Below are positions 1 through 9,085 of a stretch of 64,000 nucleotides of DNA, piece after piece; position 1 is the stretch's first letter, and every line of letters begins with the position of its first letter. Made by a program: the position numbers and the translations under genes. The stretch is from Cellvibrionales bacterium. Its GTDB lineage: Bacteria; Pseudomonadota; Gammaproteobacteria; Pseudomonadales; UBA7239. Below the pieces are notes generated by a model that saw only the letters and a list, made by a program, of their open reading frames with translations, ran no database searches and was not told the DNA's origin. The DNA lies in NCBI GenBank assembly GCA_016713115.1, contig JADJPU010000001.1:1736001-1800000 (forward strand), written 5' to 3'.

Positions 1-1
1 A

Positions 2-247
2 TTGGGTAAATGGGCGGATGGCACGCGCCTGTCAGCCGCGCAGCGCGAGACCTGTTTGCAGGCAGTGATTTATTACGATGGCCGCAACAAGCCTGAACAC
101 GAACGCGTGGGCTATATTCAGCCGCAAGAACATGAGCATTGCGGCAGTGAGGGCGATAAAGCGCACGATCACAAACACAATCGTTGGGATGAAGAGCAGT
201 TGCTCGTGTTTCGGCATTTGACTGAACAAAATCAAACTAGGCATTGA
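2..247 (+). CDS. DUF1315 (YeaC-like) protein, 5' end outside window
   Basis: The frame is open from the window edge and ends in TGA, giving 81 residues. The start of the visible protein (LGKWADGTRLSAAQRETCLQ) resembles the middle of the small YeaC/DUF1315 proteins of gammaproteobacteria, where LGKWPDG lies about 25 residues from the N-terminus, so the true start lies upstream of the window. A His/Glu-rich stretch (about residues 42-58) follows. No function is established for the family. The DUF2797 gene starts 2 bases after the stop, so the two are probably co-transcribed. Confidence 0.7.
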   Translation: MGKWADGTRLSAAQRETCLQAVIYYDGRNKPEHERVGYIQPQEHEHCGSEGDKAHDHKHNRWDEEQLLVFRHLTEQNQTRH

Positions 248-248
248 G

Positions 249-1097
249 ATGTTGGTGGCAGCGACTAGCGCGGTGTTGCACAAAGGCTGCTTGGATAAAA
301 TGCAGGTAACGCTTGGTGCGCCTGCGCAATATGCTTTGCCTTTGAATGACATACGCGTGCCGATGAATCAATACATTGGGCAGCGTATTCGTTTGCAACA
401 CACGGGCGTTATTCGCTGTACACACTGCAATCGCGTGACGAAAAAAAGTTTCAATCAAGGTTATTGTTTTCCCTGTTTTAAAAAATTGGCGCAGTGCGAT
501 AGCTGCATTGTTAGCCCAGAAAAATGCCATCTGCATTTAGGTACTTGTCGCGAACCGGATTGGGCGGAAACACATTGCCAGACAGATCATGTCGTTTACT
601 TGGCGAATTCTTCGGGTGTAAAAGTGGGGATAACACGCGCCAGCCAAATGCCGACACGGTGGTTGGATCAGGGTGCTATACAAGCCCTGCCGATTGCGCG
701 GGTGGCAAATCGGCGTTTGTCGGGTTTATTCGAAGTGCTGTGCAAGACATGGGTGGCAGATAAAACGGATTGGCGCGCATTGCTGCGTGCGGATGCGCAA
801 ACGGTGGATTTAGCGGCGGTGCGTGAACAATTGCTGCAAGGTATTCAGCAAGAGGTGGCAGCCTTGCAAAACACCTTTGGTTTGCAGTCAGTTAATCTTT
901 TATCGGATGAAAGTGAACAGCGTTTTGTATACCCCATTCAGCGTTATGCAGAAAAAGTCAGCACGCACAATTTTGATAAAACACCTGTCGTAGAAGGTGA
1001 GCTGTTAGGGATTAAAGGTCAGTATTTGATGTTGGATAGTGGCGCGCTCAATGTGCGCAAATTTACCGCGTATGAAGTGGAATTTTCAGTGATATGA
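249..1097 (+). CDS. DUF2797 domain protein
   Basis: This 282-residue protein matches the DUF2797 family of unknown function. Its centre has a cysteine-rich zinc-ribbon-like cluster: CTHC at about residue 57, then CFPC, CDSC, and a CHLHLGTCREPDW segment near residues 92-105. This is followed by the family hallmark VYLANSSGVKVGITR, which resembles a GIY-YIG-like fold start; that resemblance is an inference. Metal binding is likely. It overlaps pepN by four bases (ATGA), so translation is probably coupled. The ATG at 249 gives the expected family length; the ATG at 300 is an alternative. Confidence 0.85.
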   Translation: MLVAATSAVLHKGCLDKMQVTLGAPAQYALPLNDIRVPMNQYIGQRIRLQHTGVIRCTHCNRVTKKSFNQGYCFPCFKKLAQCDSCIVSPEKCHLHLGTCREPDWAETHCQTDHVVYLANSSGVKVGITRASQMPTRWLDQGAIQALPIARVANRRLSGLFEVLCKTWVADKTDWRALLRADAQTVDLAAVREQLLQGIQQEVAALQNTFGLQSVNLLSDESEQRFVYPIQRYAEKVSTHNFDKTPVVEGELLGIKGQYLMLDSGALNVRKFTAYEVEFSVI

Positions 1098-3775
1098 GCA
1101 ATTCAGTGACACAAGCAACGCTGCTGCAAGATTATAAACCGTCTGATTTTTTAATCGATGAAACGCATCTCAATTTTCAGTTGACGGAGATGGCAACTAC
1201 GGTCAATGCGCGTTTGAAAATGCGCAGAAATCCGCAAGGTAATGCCGATGCGCTGCTGGTGTTGGATGGCGCCGAGTTGGCCACGCGCAGTGTGACGCTC
1301 AATGGCAAGCCGCTACCTGCTAGTGATTACGAAATCAAAGACAATAAGTTGCATATTTTGGCTGTGCTGCCAGAAAGTTTTGAGTTGGAAACAATTGTTG
1401 CTATTCGTCCACAGCTCAATACGGCGCTGGAGGGTTTGTATAAGTCCAGTGGAATGTTTTGCACGCAGTGTGAGGCGGAAGGTTTTCGTCGTATCACTTG
1501 GTATCTGGATAGACCCGATGTGATGTCGCTGTTTACAGTGACTATCTTGGCTGAAGAACAGCGTTACCCCGTGTTGCTATCGAATGGCAATCTGGTAGAA
1601 AGCGGCAAACTCAACAATGGCATGCATTGGGCGACATGGAAGGATCCGTTCAAAAAACCGTGCTATTTGTTTGCGCTGGTAGCGGGCAACTTGAAGTTTG
1701 TGGAAGATTATTTTGTTACGCGCTCAGGGCGGCGTATCACGCTGCGTATTTATGTAGAAGCCAAAGATTTGGCAAAGTGCAGTCACGCGATGTCTTCGTT
1801 GAAGCGCGCGATGGCTTGGGATGAAAAAGTTTACGGGCGCGAATACGATTTAGATATTTACATGATTGTCGCTGTTGATGATTTCAACATGGGCGCGATG
1901 GAAAACAAGGGCCTAAATATTTTCAATACTTCTTGTGTGTTGGCACGCGCCGAAGTCACTACGGATAAAGGGTTTCAACGCGTTGAAGCGGTAGTGGCGC
2001 ACGAGTATTTCCACAACTGGTCTGGCAACCGCGTCACTTGTCGCGATTGGTTTCAGTTGAGTTTGAAAGAAGGCTTTACGGTTTTTCGCGACAGCGAGTT
2101 TTCTGCCGACATGGGTTCGCGCACGGTCAAGCGCATCGAAGAAGTGAATATGTTGCGCACCGCGCAGTTTGCCGAAGATGCCGGGCCGATGGCGCATCCC
2201 GTACAGCCAGCGTCTTACATGGAGATTTCCAATTTTTATACCGCCACCGTGTATGAAAAAGGCGCGGAAGTGGTGCGTATGCTGCATCGTATGTTGGGTG
2301 CAGAAAATTTCCGCAAGGGCACCGATTTATTTTTTGCGCGCCACGATGGGCAGGCTGTCACGATAGATGAGTTTTTGGCGGCTATGTCGTCGGCATCGCA
2401 CCGCGATTTAACGCAGTTCCGCTATTGGTATACACAGGCCGGAACGCCTGTGCTGCGTGTGCGCAGTGAGTATAACGCGCGCGAAAAAACGCTGCGCTTG
2501 TCGGTGGAGCAGAGCTGTCCCGCCACACCAGAAGCCTCCTACAAAGAGCCTTTCCATATTCCAGTGGTAGTTGGTTTGTTAGGGAAAACTGGCGGTGAAT
2601 TATCTGTACGCTTGCGCGCTGAGCGCATGGGTGAACCCAGTAGTGCGGCTCAAAAAGAGCACTTGCTGGAAGTGCGCGACAGCGTGCAGCAGTTTGTGTT
2701 TGAAGGCGTGGAAGAACAGCCGGTATTGTCGCTGTTGCGTGGATTTTCTGCACCGGTAAAACTGGATTATCCGCATACAGCAGACGAACTGGCGTTTTTG
2801 ATGAGCCACGACAGCGATGGCTTTAATCGTTGGGATGCGGCGCAGCAATTGGGCGTGCAAGTTTTACAAAAGTTGATCGACAAAGTGTTGCGTCAGCAGC
2901 CTTTGGATTTGGATAACAAATTGGTTGCCGCATTTCGCGTGCTGTTGTTGGATGAAACGCTAGATCCAGCGATGGTGGCTTTAATGTTGGAACTGCCGTC
3001 TGAAAGTTATCTTGCAGAATTGTCAGAGGTGGCGCATCCAGTTGCCATTCATCGCGCACGGCAATTTGCTCGCAAAGCATTGGCCCATGAATTGCGTCAT
3101 GCTTTGGAAAATGTATATCACCGCCATCAACCTGCAACGGTGTATCAGCCAGTAGCTACTGCCATTGCACATCGCAGTTTGAAAAATATCGTGCTGTCGT
3201 ACTTGGCATTATTAAACGACAAGCCAGCTGCACAGTTGTGTCTTGATCAGTACAACAATGCCGCCAACATGACGGACGCCAGCGCTTCTTTGCAAGCACT
3301 GATCAACTGTGATGCAGATTTTGTTGTCGCTGTGCGAGAAAAAGCGCTGCGTATTTTTTATCGCCGCTGGCAGCAGGAACCCTTGGCGGTCAATCTTTGG
3401 TTGCAATGGCAGGCGGCGTGTTCACTGCCAGGCGCCTTGGATCGTGTCAAAGAATTGTTGCAACATGAAGCGTTTGATATTCGCAACCCGAATAAAGTGC
3501 GTGCAGTTATTGGTGCGTTTTGTAGCCAGAATCTTGCGCATTTTCATGCCGACGACGGCAGTGGTTATCGTTTTTTGGCGGATAAAGTCATTGAGCTAGA
3601 TGCAATCAATCCGCAAATCGCTGCACGATTGTTGTCGCCATTGACGCGTTGGCAAAAAATGCCCGCTGCGAATCAGGAAAAAATGCGCACCGAATTGCAG
3701 CGCATTTTAGATAGCGGAAAACGCTCGCCGGATGTTTACGAAGTGGCGAGTAAATCGGTGCTTAAGGGCGAGTAG
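1094..3775 (+). CDS. pepN: Aminopeptidase N (M1 metallopeptidase)
   Basis: This cytoplasmic zinc aminopeptidase of 893 residues removes N-terminal residues from peptides during protein turnover. The substrate-binding GAMEN motif lies at residues 267-271. The zinc motif HEYFHNW starts at residue 303 (His303, Glu304, His307), and the third ligand Glu lies in LKEGF about 20 residues further on. Length and architecture match gammaproteobacterial PepN (about 870-890 residues), with the C-terminal helical domain complete. The start ATG overlaps the DUF2797 stop. The 3' end overlaps the convergent lnt gene by 14 bases, with no terminator hairpin evident between them. Confidence 0.97.
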   Translation: MSNSVTQATLLQDYKPSDFLIDETHLNFQLTEMATTVNARLKMRRNPQGNADALLVLDGAELATRSVTLNGKPLPASDYEIKDNKLHILAVLPESFELETIVAIRPQLNTALEGLYKSSGMFCTQCEAEGFRRITWYLDRPDVMSLFTVTILAEEQRYPVLLSNGNLVESGKLNNGMHWATWKDPFKKPCYLFALVAGNLKFVEDYFVTRSGRRITLRIYVEAKDLAKCSHAMSSLKRAMAWDEKVYGREYDLDIYMIVAVDDFNMGAMENKGLNIFNTSCVLARAEVTTDKGFQRVEAVVAHEYFHNWSGNRVTCRDWFQLSLKEGFTVFRDSEFSADMGSRTVKRIEEVNMLRTAQFAEDAGPMAHPVQPASYMEISNFYTATVYEKGAEVVRMLHRMLGAENFRKGTDLFFARHDGQAVTIDEFLAAMSSASHRDLTQFRYWYTQAGTPVLRVRSEYNAREKTLRLSVEQSCPATPEASYKEPFHIPVVVGLLGKTGGELSVRLRAERMGEPSSAAQKEHLLEVRDSVQQFVFEGVEEQPVLSLLRGFSAPVKLDYPHTADELAFLMSHDSDGFNRWDAAQQLGVQVLQKLIDKVLRQQPLDLDNKLVAAFRVLLLDETLDPAMVALMLELPSESYLAELSEVAHPVAIHRARQFARKALAHELRHALENVYHRHQPATVYQPVATAIAHRSLKNIVLSYLALLNDKPAAQLCLDQYNNAANMTDASASLQALINCDADFVVAVREKALRIFYRRWQQEPLAVNLWLQWQAACSLPGALDRVKELLQHEAFDIRNPNKVRAVIGAFCSQNLAHFHADDGSGYRFLADKVIELDAINPQIAARLLSPLTRWQKMPAANQEKMRTELQRILDSGKRSPDVYEVASKSVLKGE

Positions 3776-5263
3776 ATAGTCGACAACATCGCACAGTGAG
3801 CAGCAATAGAAAACAGACGATCAACAGTGGCCAGTTACCCAGTAATTGATACAAGGTGTGGCCTTGTCGCGCCTTCACTGCGCCTTGCAGCACGAAGTAT
3901 TCAAATTGCGGTGAGCGGCTGATGATTTTTCCTCGCTCGTCTATGTGTGCAGAAATACCGTTGCTGGTGGCGCGCAACATTTCCCTGGCATTTTCTCGTG
4001 CGCGCATTTGTGCCATTTGCAAATGTTGATGTGGACCGATGGAGTTGCCAAACCAAGTGTCATTGCTCACGGTGAGTAAGATGTCAGCCTCTTTGGCTTG
4101 TTCGGCGACCAATTTGGGGTAGGCCACTTCGTAACAAATACTCGATGCAATACGCAACAAGCCACTGCTGATATTGGCTTGGTTGGCTGTGCCAACACGA
4201 AAATCAGAAATAGGCATTTTGAAAAAATCGAGTAAATCTTTTAACCAACTTTCTAGCGGCACATATTCACCAAACGGTACGAGGCGCTGTTTGTTGTAGA
4301 TGCCACTGGCTTCGCCGAGGCCGATCATGCTGTTATGAAAATACGGCGTGTCGTCGGTGTCGTAGTGCACGGTGGGAATGCCTGTAATCAGTGCGCCGCC
4401 ACGGTTTTGCAAGTCATGCGTCATCTGTTGAAAGAAAGGATGTTCACTGGTGTAAAGCTCCGGGATAGCTGCCTCAGGCCACACCACGAGTGCATTTTTT
4501 TTCAGAAGGGGTTCGCTAGCGTTACGGTACAGCGCTCGAATTGCCTCGCGTTGTTCCGGTTTCCATTTGAGTTGTTGCGGTACATTGCCCTGTATTAAGG
4601 CGAAATCTTGCTGTGTTCCGGTTGGCTGCGTCCACAGCACTTTGCCCAGTAGTGCGCTGCCTGCACACAGCAGCGACAGAGACAGCAGAAACGGAATGGA
4701 AAAACGCCGCTGTTGTAAGCAATCAAATAGCGAGGCGGCGAAAAATGCTAATAAAAAGCTGATGCCGTACACACCGACAACAGGCGCCCAGTTGCCCATA
4801 AAAGTTTCGGTTTGGCTGTAGCCAATAAAAAGCCAAGGAAAGCCGGTGAGAATCCAACCGCGAAACCATTCGTCTAGCATCCAAATGGCTGGAAATGCCA
4901 AGGCTACGCCGCCGCGTTTGTCTTGCAAAAAACGGTGCCAGCACAACATCGGCAACAAAAAAGCAGTGCCATGCCGCAAGAAAAAAGAAAGATTAAGCCA
5001 GCGGCCAGCGGTGCGGGAGCGGGGCCGTAATCGTGCACGCTGACATAAATCCACGAAGCGCCCGTGCCATAAAGTCCTAAGCCAAATAAAAAACTGCGCC
5101 AAAAACGGCGTCGCATAGCAATACCATGCGACAACGCGAGATAAGCAAGCAGCGGCAGCGGCGCAAACCACCACCAATCAAATGGCGCTAAGGCCAGTGG
5201 CAGTGTGGCACCGGCAAGGAGTGCAGCGAGGTCGCCCCACTTGCCGGAGAATAGATTTTTCAT
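3762..5263 (-). CDS. lnt: Apolipoprotein N-acyltransferase, frame broken by a one-base deletion
   Basis: Lnt is an inner-membrane enzyme that adds the third acyl chain to bacterial lipoproteins. The N-terminal membrane part is read from 5263 in one frame that stops at 4904. The rest continues in the next frame (3762-5177) with the nitrilase-like domain: catalytic Glu in WPEAAIPE, Lys in NKQRLVPFGEY and Cys in SICYEVAYP. The frames join at the A6 run 4957-4962 (T6 on the coding strand). One extra T there yields a smooth hydrophobic segment and a 500-residue protein, the normal Lnt length. A consensus error or a real mutation would both fit. It follows corC by 6 bases, the classical ybeX-lnt arrangement. 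Confidence 0.9.
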
Positions 5264-5269
5264 GCGTAT

Positions 5270-6130
5270 TTATTCCGCCGCGGTGTTGCTGTTAGTGGGC
5301 AAAGTGACGCGCAGCATGTGTATCTGGCGTTTATCGGCATTCAGCACGCGAAAGCTGAAATCGTTGATAGTGGTGATTTCATTGCGGCGCGGTAAATGAC
5401 CAAAAGCGTGCATCACAAGACCGCCCATGGTGTCGAAATCTGTATCGGACAGTGTTGATCCAAATGCGGCGTTGAAATCTTCAATGGGTGTGAGCGCTTT
5501 GACTAAATAATCGTGACCAGAAAGCGGGCGAATAAAACGCTCATCTTCTTCGATATCGGTTTCATCTTCGATATTGCCGACAATTTCTTCCAGCACATCT
5601 TCAATTGTCACCAATCCAGCTACATTACCGTATTCGTCCACTACGATGCCCATGTGGTAGCGATTCAAACGAAATTCACGCAGCAATTCACTGATGCGCT
5701 TGGTTTCCGGAATCACATTGGCATTGTGTAAATATTCTTGAATATCGAAGCTGTCTTTATCTTTCAAAATCAACGGCAGAAATTTTTTTGCCAATAAAAT
5801 GCCAACGATTTGATCGGGTGTTTCTCCTAAGACGGGAAAGCGAGAGTGTTCGGATTCGATAATAGCAGCCAGCATGGTTTCCAGAGAGTCGCTGGCTTTT
5901 AGTGTCACCATTTGACGGCGCGGCACCATGATATCGCTAACGGTCTTTCCGCGAATATTGAGTGCATTTTCCATGATGGAAAACATTTCATCGTCGAGCA
6001 GTTGTTGCTTGTGTGCGTCGTCGAGTATGTCAAGCAGGTCTGTGCTGTCGCGCAGTGACAGGCCAATGGCTTTCATAAAACGATCCAACCATGATTTTTC
6101 AGTTGGTTCGTTGTGTGTGTCATCGCTCAT
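5270..6130 (-). CDS. corC: CorC/YbeX CBS-domain transporter-associated protein
   Basis: This 286-residue protein has the CorC/YbeX layout. An N-terminal segment is followed by two CBS domains (roughly residues 65-185, with IMVPRRQMV and VVDEYGNVAGLVTIEDVLEEIVG). A C-terminal CorC_HlyC domain (about 200-280) ends the protein. The family is linked to magnesium/cobalt homeostasis and, in E. coli, to ribosome maturation together with YbeY. It sits in the conserved phoH-ybeY-corC-lnt operon, 29 bases after ybeY and 6 bases before lnt. It is soluble, without transmembrane segments. Confidence 0.93.
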   Translation of the reverse strand: MSDDTHNEPTEKSWLDRFMKAIGLSLRDSTDLLDILDDAHKQQLLDDEMFSIMENALNIRGKTVSDIMVPRRQMVTLKASDSLETMLAAIIESEHSRFPVLGETPDQIVGILLAKKFLPLILKDKDSFDIQEYLHNANVIPETKRISELLREFRLNRYHMGIVVDEYGNVAGLVTIEDVLEEIVGNIEDETDIEEDERFIRPLSGHDYLVKALTPIEDFNAAFGSTLSDTDFDTMGGLVMHAFGHLPRRNEITTINDFSFRVLNADKRQIHMLRVTLPTNSNTAAE

Positions 6131-6159
6131 GGATGGTGTGCTCTTTCCTGTGCTGTGCG

Positions 6160-6633
6160 TTATTTATCAGTATTAAATTCATAGGGATTGTTAAACCCTA
6201 ATTGGCGAAGAATGGTGATTTCGCGTGCTTCCATCTCATCAGCTTCAGCGTCGTCTATATGGTCGAAACCTAGCAAATGCAGGCAGCCATGCACGACCAT
6301 ATGCGCCCAGTGTGCTGTTGCAGTTTTGTTTTGCGCTTGCGCTTCTTTGTTGATAACAGCAGCGCACAGTGCGAAATCCCCTAACAGCGGTGGGTCAAAA
6401 TCTTCTGGCAGGTCGCTGGGAAATGACAGCACATTGGTGGCGTAATTTTTCCCACGGTATTCCATGTTCAAGCTGGCACTGTTTTCTTCGTCAACAATAC
6501 CGATAGAGACTTCAGCACGGGCGCGCAGCCCAGCCAGAGCTGCGATTGTCCATTGTGAGAACTCAGCATCGTTGGGGGTGTTGGGGGCGTCGCAGGTATT
6601 GTCGATCAAAACATGGATAGTCGGTTCAGCCAT
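6160..6633 (-). CDS. ybeY: Endoribonuclease YbeY (rRNA maturation)
   Basis: YbeY is a metal-dependent single-strand endoribonuclease needed for 16S rRNA 3' end processing and ribosome quality control. The protein is 157 residues. The family zinc motif H-x3-H-x5-H is present as His115, His119 and His125 in HGCLHLLGFDH, with NVLSFP and LGDFALC upstream. The ATG at 6633 was chosen over the longer open frame because it gives the standard family length and begins the conserved part. It overlaps the end of phoH by 8 bases, indicating translational coupling. Confidence 0.95.
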   Translation of the reverse strand: MAEPTIHVLIDNTCDAPNTPNDAEFSQWTIAALAGLRARAEVSIGIVDEENSASLNMEYRGKNYATNVLSFPSDLPEDFDPPLLGDFALCAAVINKEAQAQNKTATAHWAHMVVHGCLHLLGFDHIDDAEADEMEAREITILRQLGFNNPYEFNTDK

Positions 6634-7618
6634 GGCGATCACTGTTTTCGTGGCGATCATAGGCATCGACGATGCGCTGTACCAAGGGATGACGCACCAC
6701 ATCGTGTGAACTAAAGCGTGTGAAACTGATACCGTCGACATCGCGCAACACTTCGCAGGCATGCAGTAAGCCCGATTTGGTGCCGCGCGGTAAATCAATT
6801 TGTGTGGCATCACCGGTGATAATAGCGGTAGAACCAAAACCGATACGCGTTAAAAACATTTTCATTTGCGATTCGGTAGTGTTTTGACTTTCATCCAAAA
6901 TAATAAACGCATTGTTCAGCGTACGACCACGCATATAGGCTAGCGGTGCCACTTCAATGATTTGTCGCTCTAATAATTTCCCGACTGTTTCAAAGCCGAT
7001 CATTTCGTAAAGTGCGTCGTACAGTGGTCGCAGGTACGGATCAATTTTTTGTGCCAAATCGCCAGGCAGAAAACCTAATTTTTCGCCTGCTTCCACAGCG
7101 GGGCGCACGAGCAGCAGGCGCTCTACTTTTTCACTCTGCAGGGCTTCCACGGCGCAGGCGACAGCAAGATAGGTTTTTCCTGTGCCGGCTGGGCCAATGC
7201 CGAAATTGATGTCGTACTTACGAATGGCCTGCACATAGGTGTTCTGTGCTGCGCCGCGCGGTTTGATATTGCCTTTGCGTGTGCGAATACTGGACTGTTC
7301 GTAGGTGTGATGCTGTGCGTTACTGTGCGCGGCGGCATTGGCTTCTTGCAGCGCGAGATGGATTTTTTCAGGCGAGAGTTCTTGATGATCTGCTGTTTCT
7401 TGGTACAGCTGTTGTAGCACGGCCGCCGCTGTGGCTGTGGCATTGCTGTCGCCTTGAATCGTAAAAATGTTGCCACGCACACTGAGCTGTACGCTTAAGC
7501 GTTGCTCAATTTGTTTCAGGTGCCCTTGTAGCTGCCCGCAGAGATTGCTCAGGCGATGGTTGTCAGCAGGTTCCAGCACCAAGGTGCGGTCAACAGTGTT
7601 GTTTGTTGGAGTATTCAA
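6626..7618 (-). CDS. ybeZ: PhoH-like ATPase (YbeZ)
   Basis: PhoH-like P-loop NTPase of about 330 residues, with Walker A GPAGTGKTYLA and Walker B AFIILDESQNT. The conserved N-terminus (VDRTLVLEPADNHRLSNLCGQ) directly follows the proposed start. YbeZ interacts with YbeY and is implicated in RNA metabolism. The open frame runs up to 7795, but family similarity begins near a TTG at 7618. This start lacks a good ribosome binding site. An ATG at 7653 opens another frame, whose TGA (7617-7615) overlaps the TTG. Either TTG re-initiation or one missing base near 7616 would explain this. Confidence 0.92.
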   Translation of the reverse strand: MNTPTNNTVDRTLVLEPADNHRLSNLCGQLQGHLKQIEQRLSVQLSVRGNIFTIQGDSNATATAAAVLQQLYQETADHQELSPEKIHLALQEANAAAHSNAQHHTYEQSSIRTRKGNIKPRGAAQNTYVQAIRKYDINFGIGPAGTGKTYLAVACAVEALQSEKVERLLLVRPAVEAGEKLGFLPGDLAQKIDPYLRPLYDALYEMIGFETVGKLLERQIIEVAPLAYMRGRTLNNAFIILDESQNTTESQMKMFLTRIGFGSTAIITGDATQIDLPRGTKSGLLHACEVLRDVDGISFTRFSSHDVVRHPLVQRIVDAYDRHENSDRHG

Positions 7619-7658
7619 GGCGGCTGCGTAGCGCCGTGGGCGCTGTGATTCATGTCCC

Positions 7659-8390
7659 CTAGCATATACGCTGCAGTGAGATGGGGGAAGTTGATCGGTG
7701 CGGTATTTCCGTTTCACACACGATGGGCAGGGTGAGCGTAAAAGTGCTGCCGCGCCCTTCAATGCTGCTGACGGCAATATTGCCACCCATCGCATGCGCT
7801 AGCGCTTGGCTGATACTTAGGCCCAAACCCGTGCCATCCGTGTGTTGCTGAGAGTTGCGTGCTTGTTGATAAGCTTCAAAAATTTTTGACAGCGCAGTGG
7901 GCGGTATTCCCGTGCCAGAGTCGATCACACGAAAACATAGGACAGGTGTGTTTTCTTGAGAAGTGGCTTGGGTGATCTCCAATTTGATCAGGCCGTTGTC
8001 CGTGAAGCGCACGGCATTGGCGAGTAGATTGCTGAGTATTTGACGAATTTTTCCGGCATCGTGATACAAATTTTTGGGTGCGGAAGGGTGCGTGTGTGCA
8101 ATGAGAATCACACCTTTTTGTTGTGCCTGACAGGAATACAGCGTTAGTAACGGGTGTATTAACTCAGCGATGGAAAATTCTTGATTGATAATGCCGTAAG
8201 TGCCGCCGGCGCGCGTGCGTTGCAGTATTTCATCGAGCAGAGATAACAGCGTGCAATTGGCGCTGTCTGCGGTGTGCAGCAATTTTCTTTGGTTGTCGTC
8301 GAGAGCTGTTGTGCTGAGCAGGCGCAACACCGCCAGCACGCTGGTTAGTGGATTGCGTATTTCGTGACTGAGTGTAGCGGTGAGGTACAT
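7659..8390 (-). CDS. Histidine kinase core without sensor domain
   Basis: This 243-residue protein consists only of a kinase core. The HisKA phosphoacceptor lies at the extreme N-terminus (His9 in SHEIRNPL). It is followed by an ATPase domain with N-box (Asn121/Asn125 in LSNLLANAVRF), G1 (DSGTGI at 157) and G2 (GTGLGLSIS at 186). All catalytic motifs look intact. The frame closes at a TGA a few codons upstream of the ATG, so no sensor or membrane segment is encoded here, and no good Shine-Dalgarno precedes the start. No response regulator is nearby. It may be a truncated remnant or a soluble kinase. It lies between the peroxiredoxin gene and phoH. Confidence 0.8.
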   Translation of the reverse strand: MYLTATLSHEIRNPLTSVLAVLRLLSTTALDDNQRKLLHTADSANCTLLSLLDEILQRTRAGGTYGIINQEFSIAELIHPLLTLYSCQAQQKGVILIAHTHPSAPKNLYHDAGKIRQILSNLLANAVRFTDNGLIKLEITQATSQENTPVLCFRVIDSGTGIPPTALSKIFEAYQQARNSQQHTDGTGLGLSISQALAHAMGGNIAVSSIEGRGSTFTLTLPIVCETEIPHRSTSPISLQRIC

Positions 8391-8419
8391 CGGTGTTGCT
8401 GTCCATAGCGAAGAAGCAA

Positions 8420-8437
8420 GCCAGCCTCATTGCTGGC
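8420..8437 (-). terminator. Weak hairpin after the peroxiredoxin gene
   Basis: A 6-base stem, GCCAGC (8432-8437, complement) with GCTGGC (8420-8425, complement) and a 6-base loop, lies 21 bases after the peroxiredoxin stop. On the minus strand it is followed by a mixed T-rich stretch (TTGCTTCTTC). It could be a weak terminator or attenuator before the kinase gene, but the U-tract is poor. Confidence 0.3.
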
Positions 8438-8457
8438 AGCGCAGCGGATTTAAGTTC

Positions 8458-9060
8458 TTACAGTTTGGCGTTGTGTTGCTGTAAATACTGAGCAACACCA
8501 GCGGGAGTGGCCTGCATCCCCGCATCGCCTTTTTGCCAACCTGCAGGGCAAACTTCCCCGTGTTCAGCGTGAAATTGTAGTGCATCAATCAAACGCAACA
8601 ATTCGTCGATGTTACGACCGAGCGGCAAGTCATTCACAATTTGACTGCGCACCATGCCGCGCGGGTCAATCAAAAAAGCGCCGCGATATGCCATGCCGCC
8701 ATCGGTTTGCACATCGTAGTCGCGTGCAATGTGATGTGTGAGGTCGGCTGCCATGGTGTAGCGCACAGCGCCGATGCCGCCATCGTTAATGGCGGTGTTG
8801 CGCCATGCGTGGTGTGTGAAATGGGAGTCAATAGAAATACTGATCACCTCTACGCCGCGTGCGGTGAATTCTTCCATGCGATGATCGAGTGCAATCAACT
8901 CCGATGGGCAGACAAAAGTGAAATCCAGCGGATAAAAAAACAGCAGCGCATATTTATTTTGGATGGCGCTGGCGAGATGAAAATCCTGCACGATCTCGCC
9001 GTTGCTTAATACCGCCGCACAGCGAAAATCTGGCGCCGGTTTGCCTACTAATACAGCCAT
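8458..9060 (-). CDS. Typical 2-Cys peroxiredoxin (AhpC/Prx1 type)
   Basis: Thiol peroxidase of 200 residues that reduces hydrogen peroxide and organic peroxides in the cytoplasm. The peroxidatic Cys51 sits in the motif FYPLDFTFVCPSE. The resolving Cys171 is in HGEVCPAGW near the C-terminus, as in the typical 2-Cys class. The start ATG at 9060 is supported by a GGAG Shine-Dalgarno 8 bases upstream; the longer frame to 9171 is not family-like. It follows the monothiol glutaredoxin gene by 25 bases, so the two form a redox pair. No AhpF-type reductase is present here. Confidence 0.95.
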   Translation of the reverse strand: MAVLVGKPAPDFRCAAVLSNGEIVQDFHLASAIQNKYALLFFYPLDFTFVCPSELIALDHRMEEFTARGVEVISISIDSHFTHHAWRNTAINDGGIGAVRYTMAADLTHHIARDYDVQTDGGMAYRGAFLIDPRGMVRSQIVNDLPLGRNIDELLRLIDALQFHAEHGEVCPAGWQKGDAGMQATPAGVAQYLQQHNAKL

Positions 9061-9085
9061 TGCACGCTCCTTGTAGCGAGGGAAC

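Noticed and set aside
8230..8430. Alternative 66-codon frame that might supply an N-terminus to the histidine kinase
   Set aside because: It runs out of frame across the HisKA region and its sequence resembles no sensor domain; shifting frames would not add a plausible domain.
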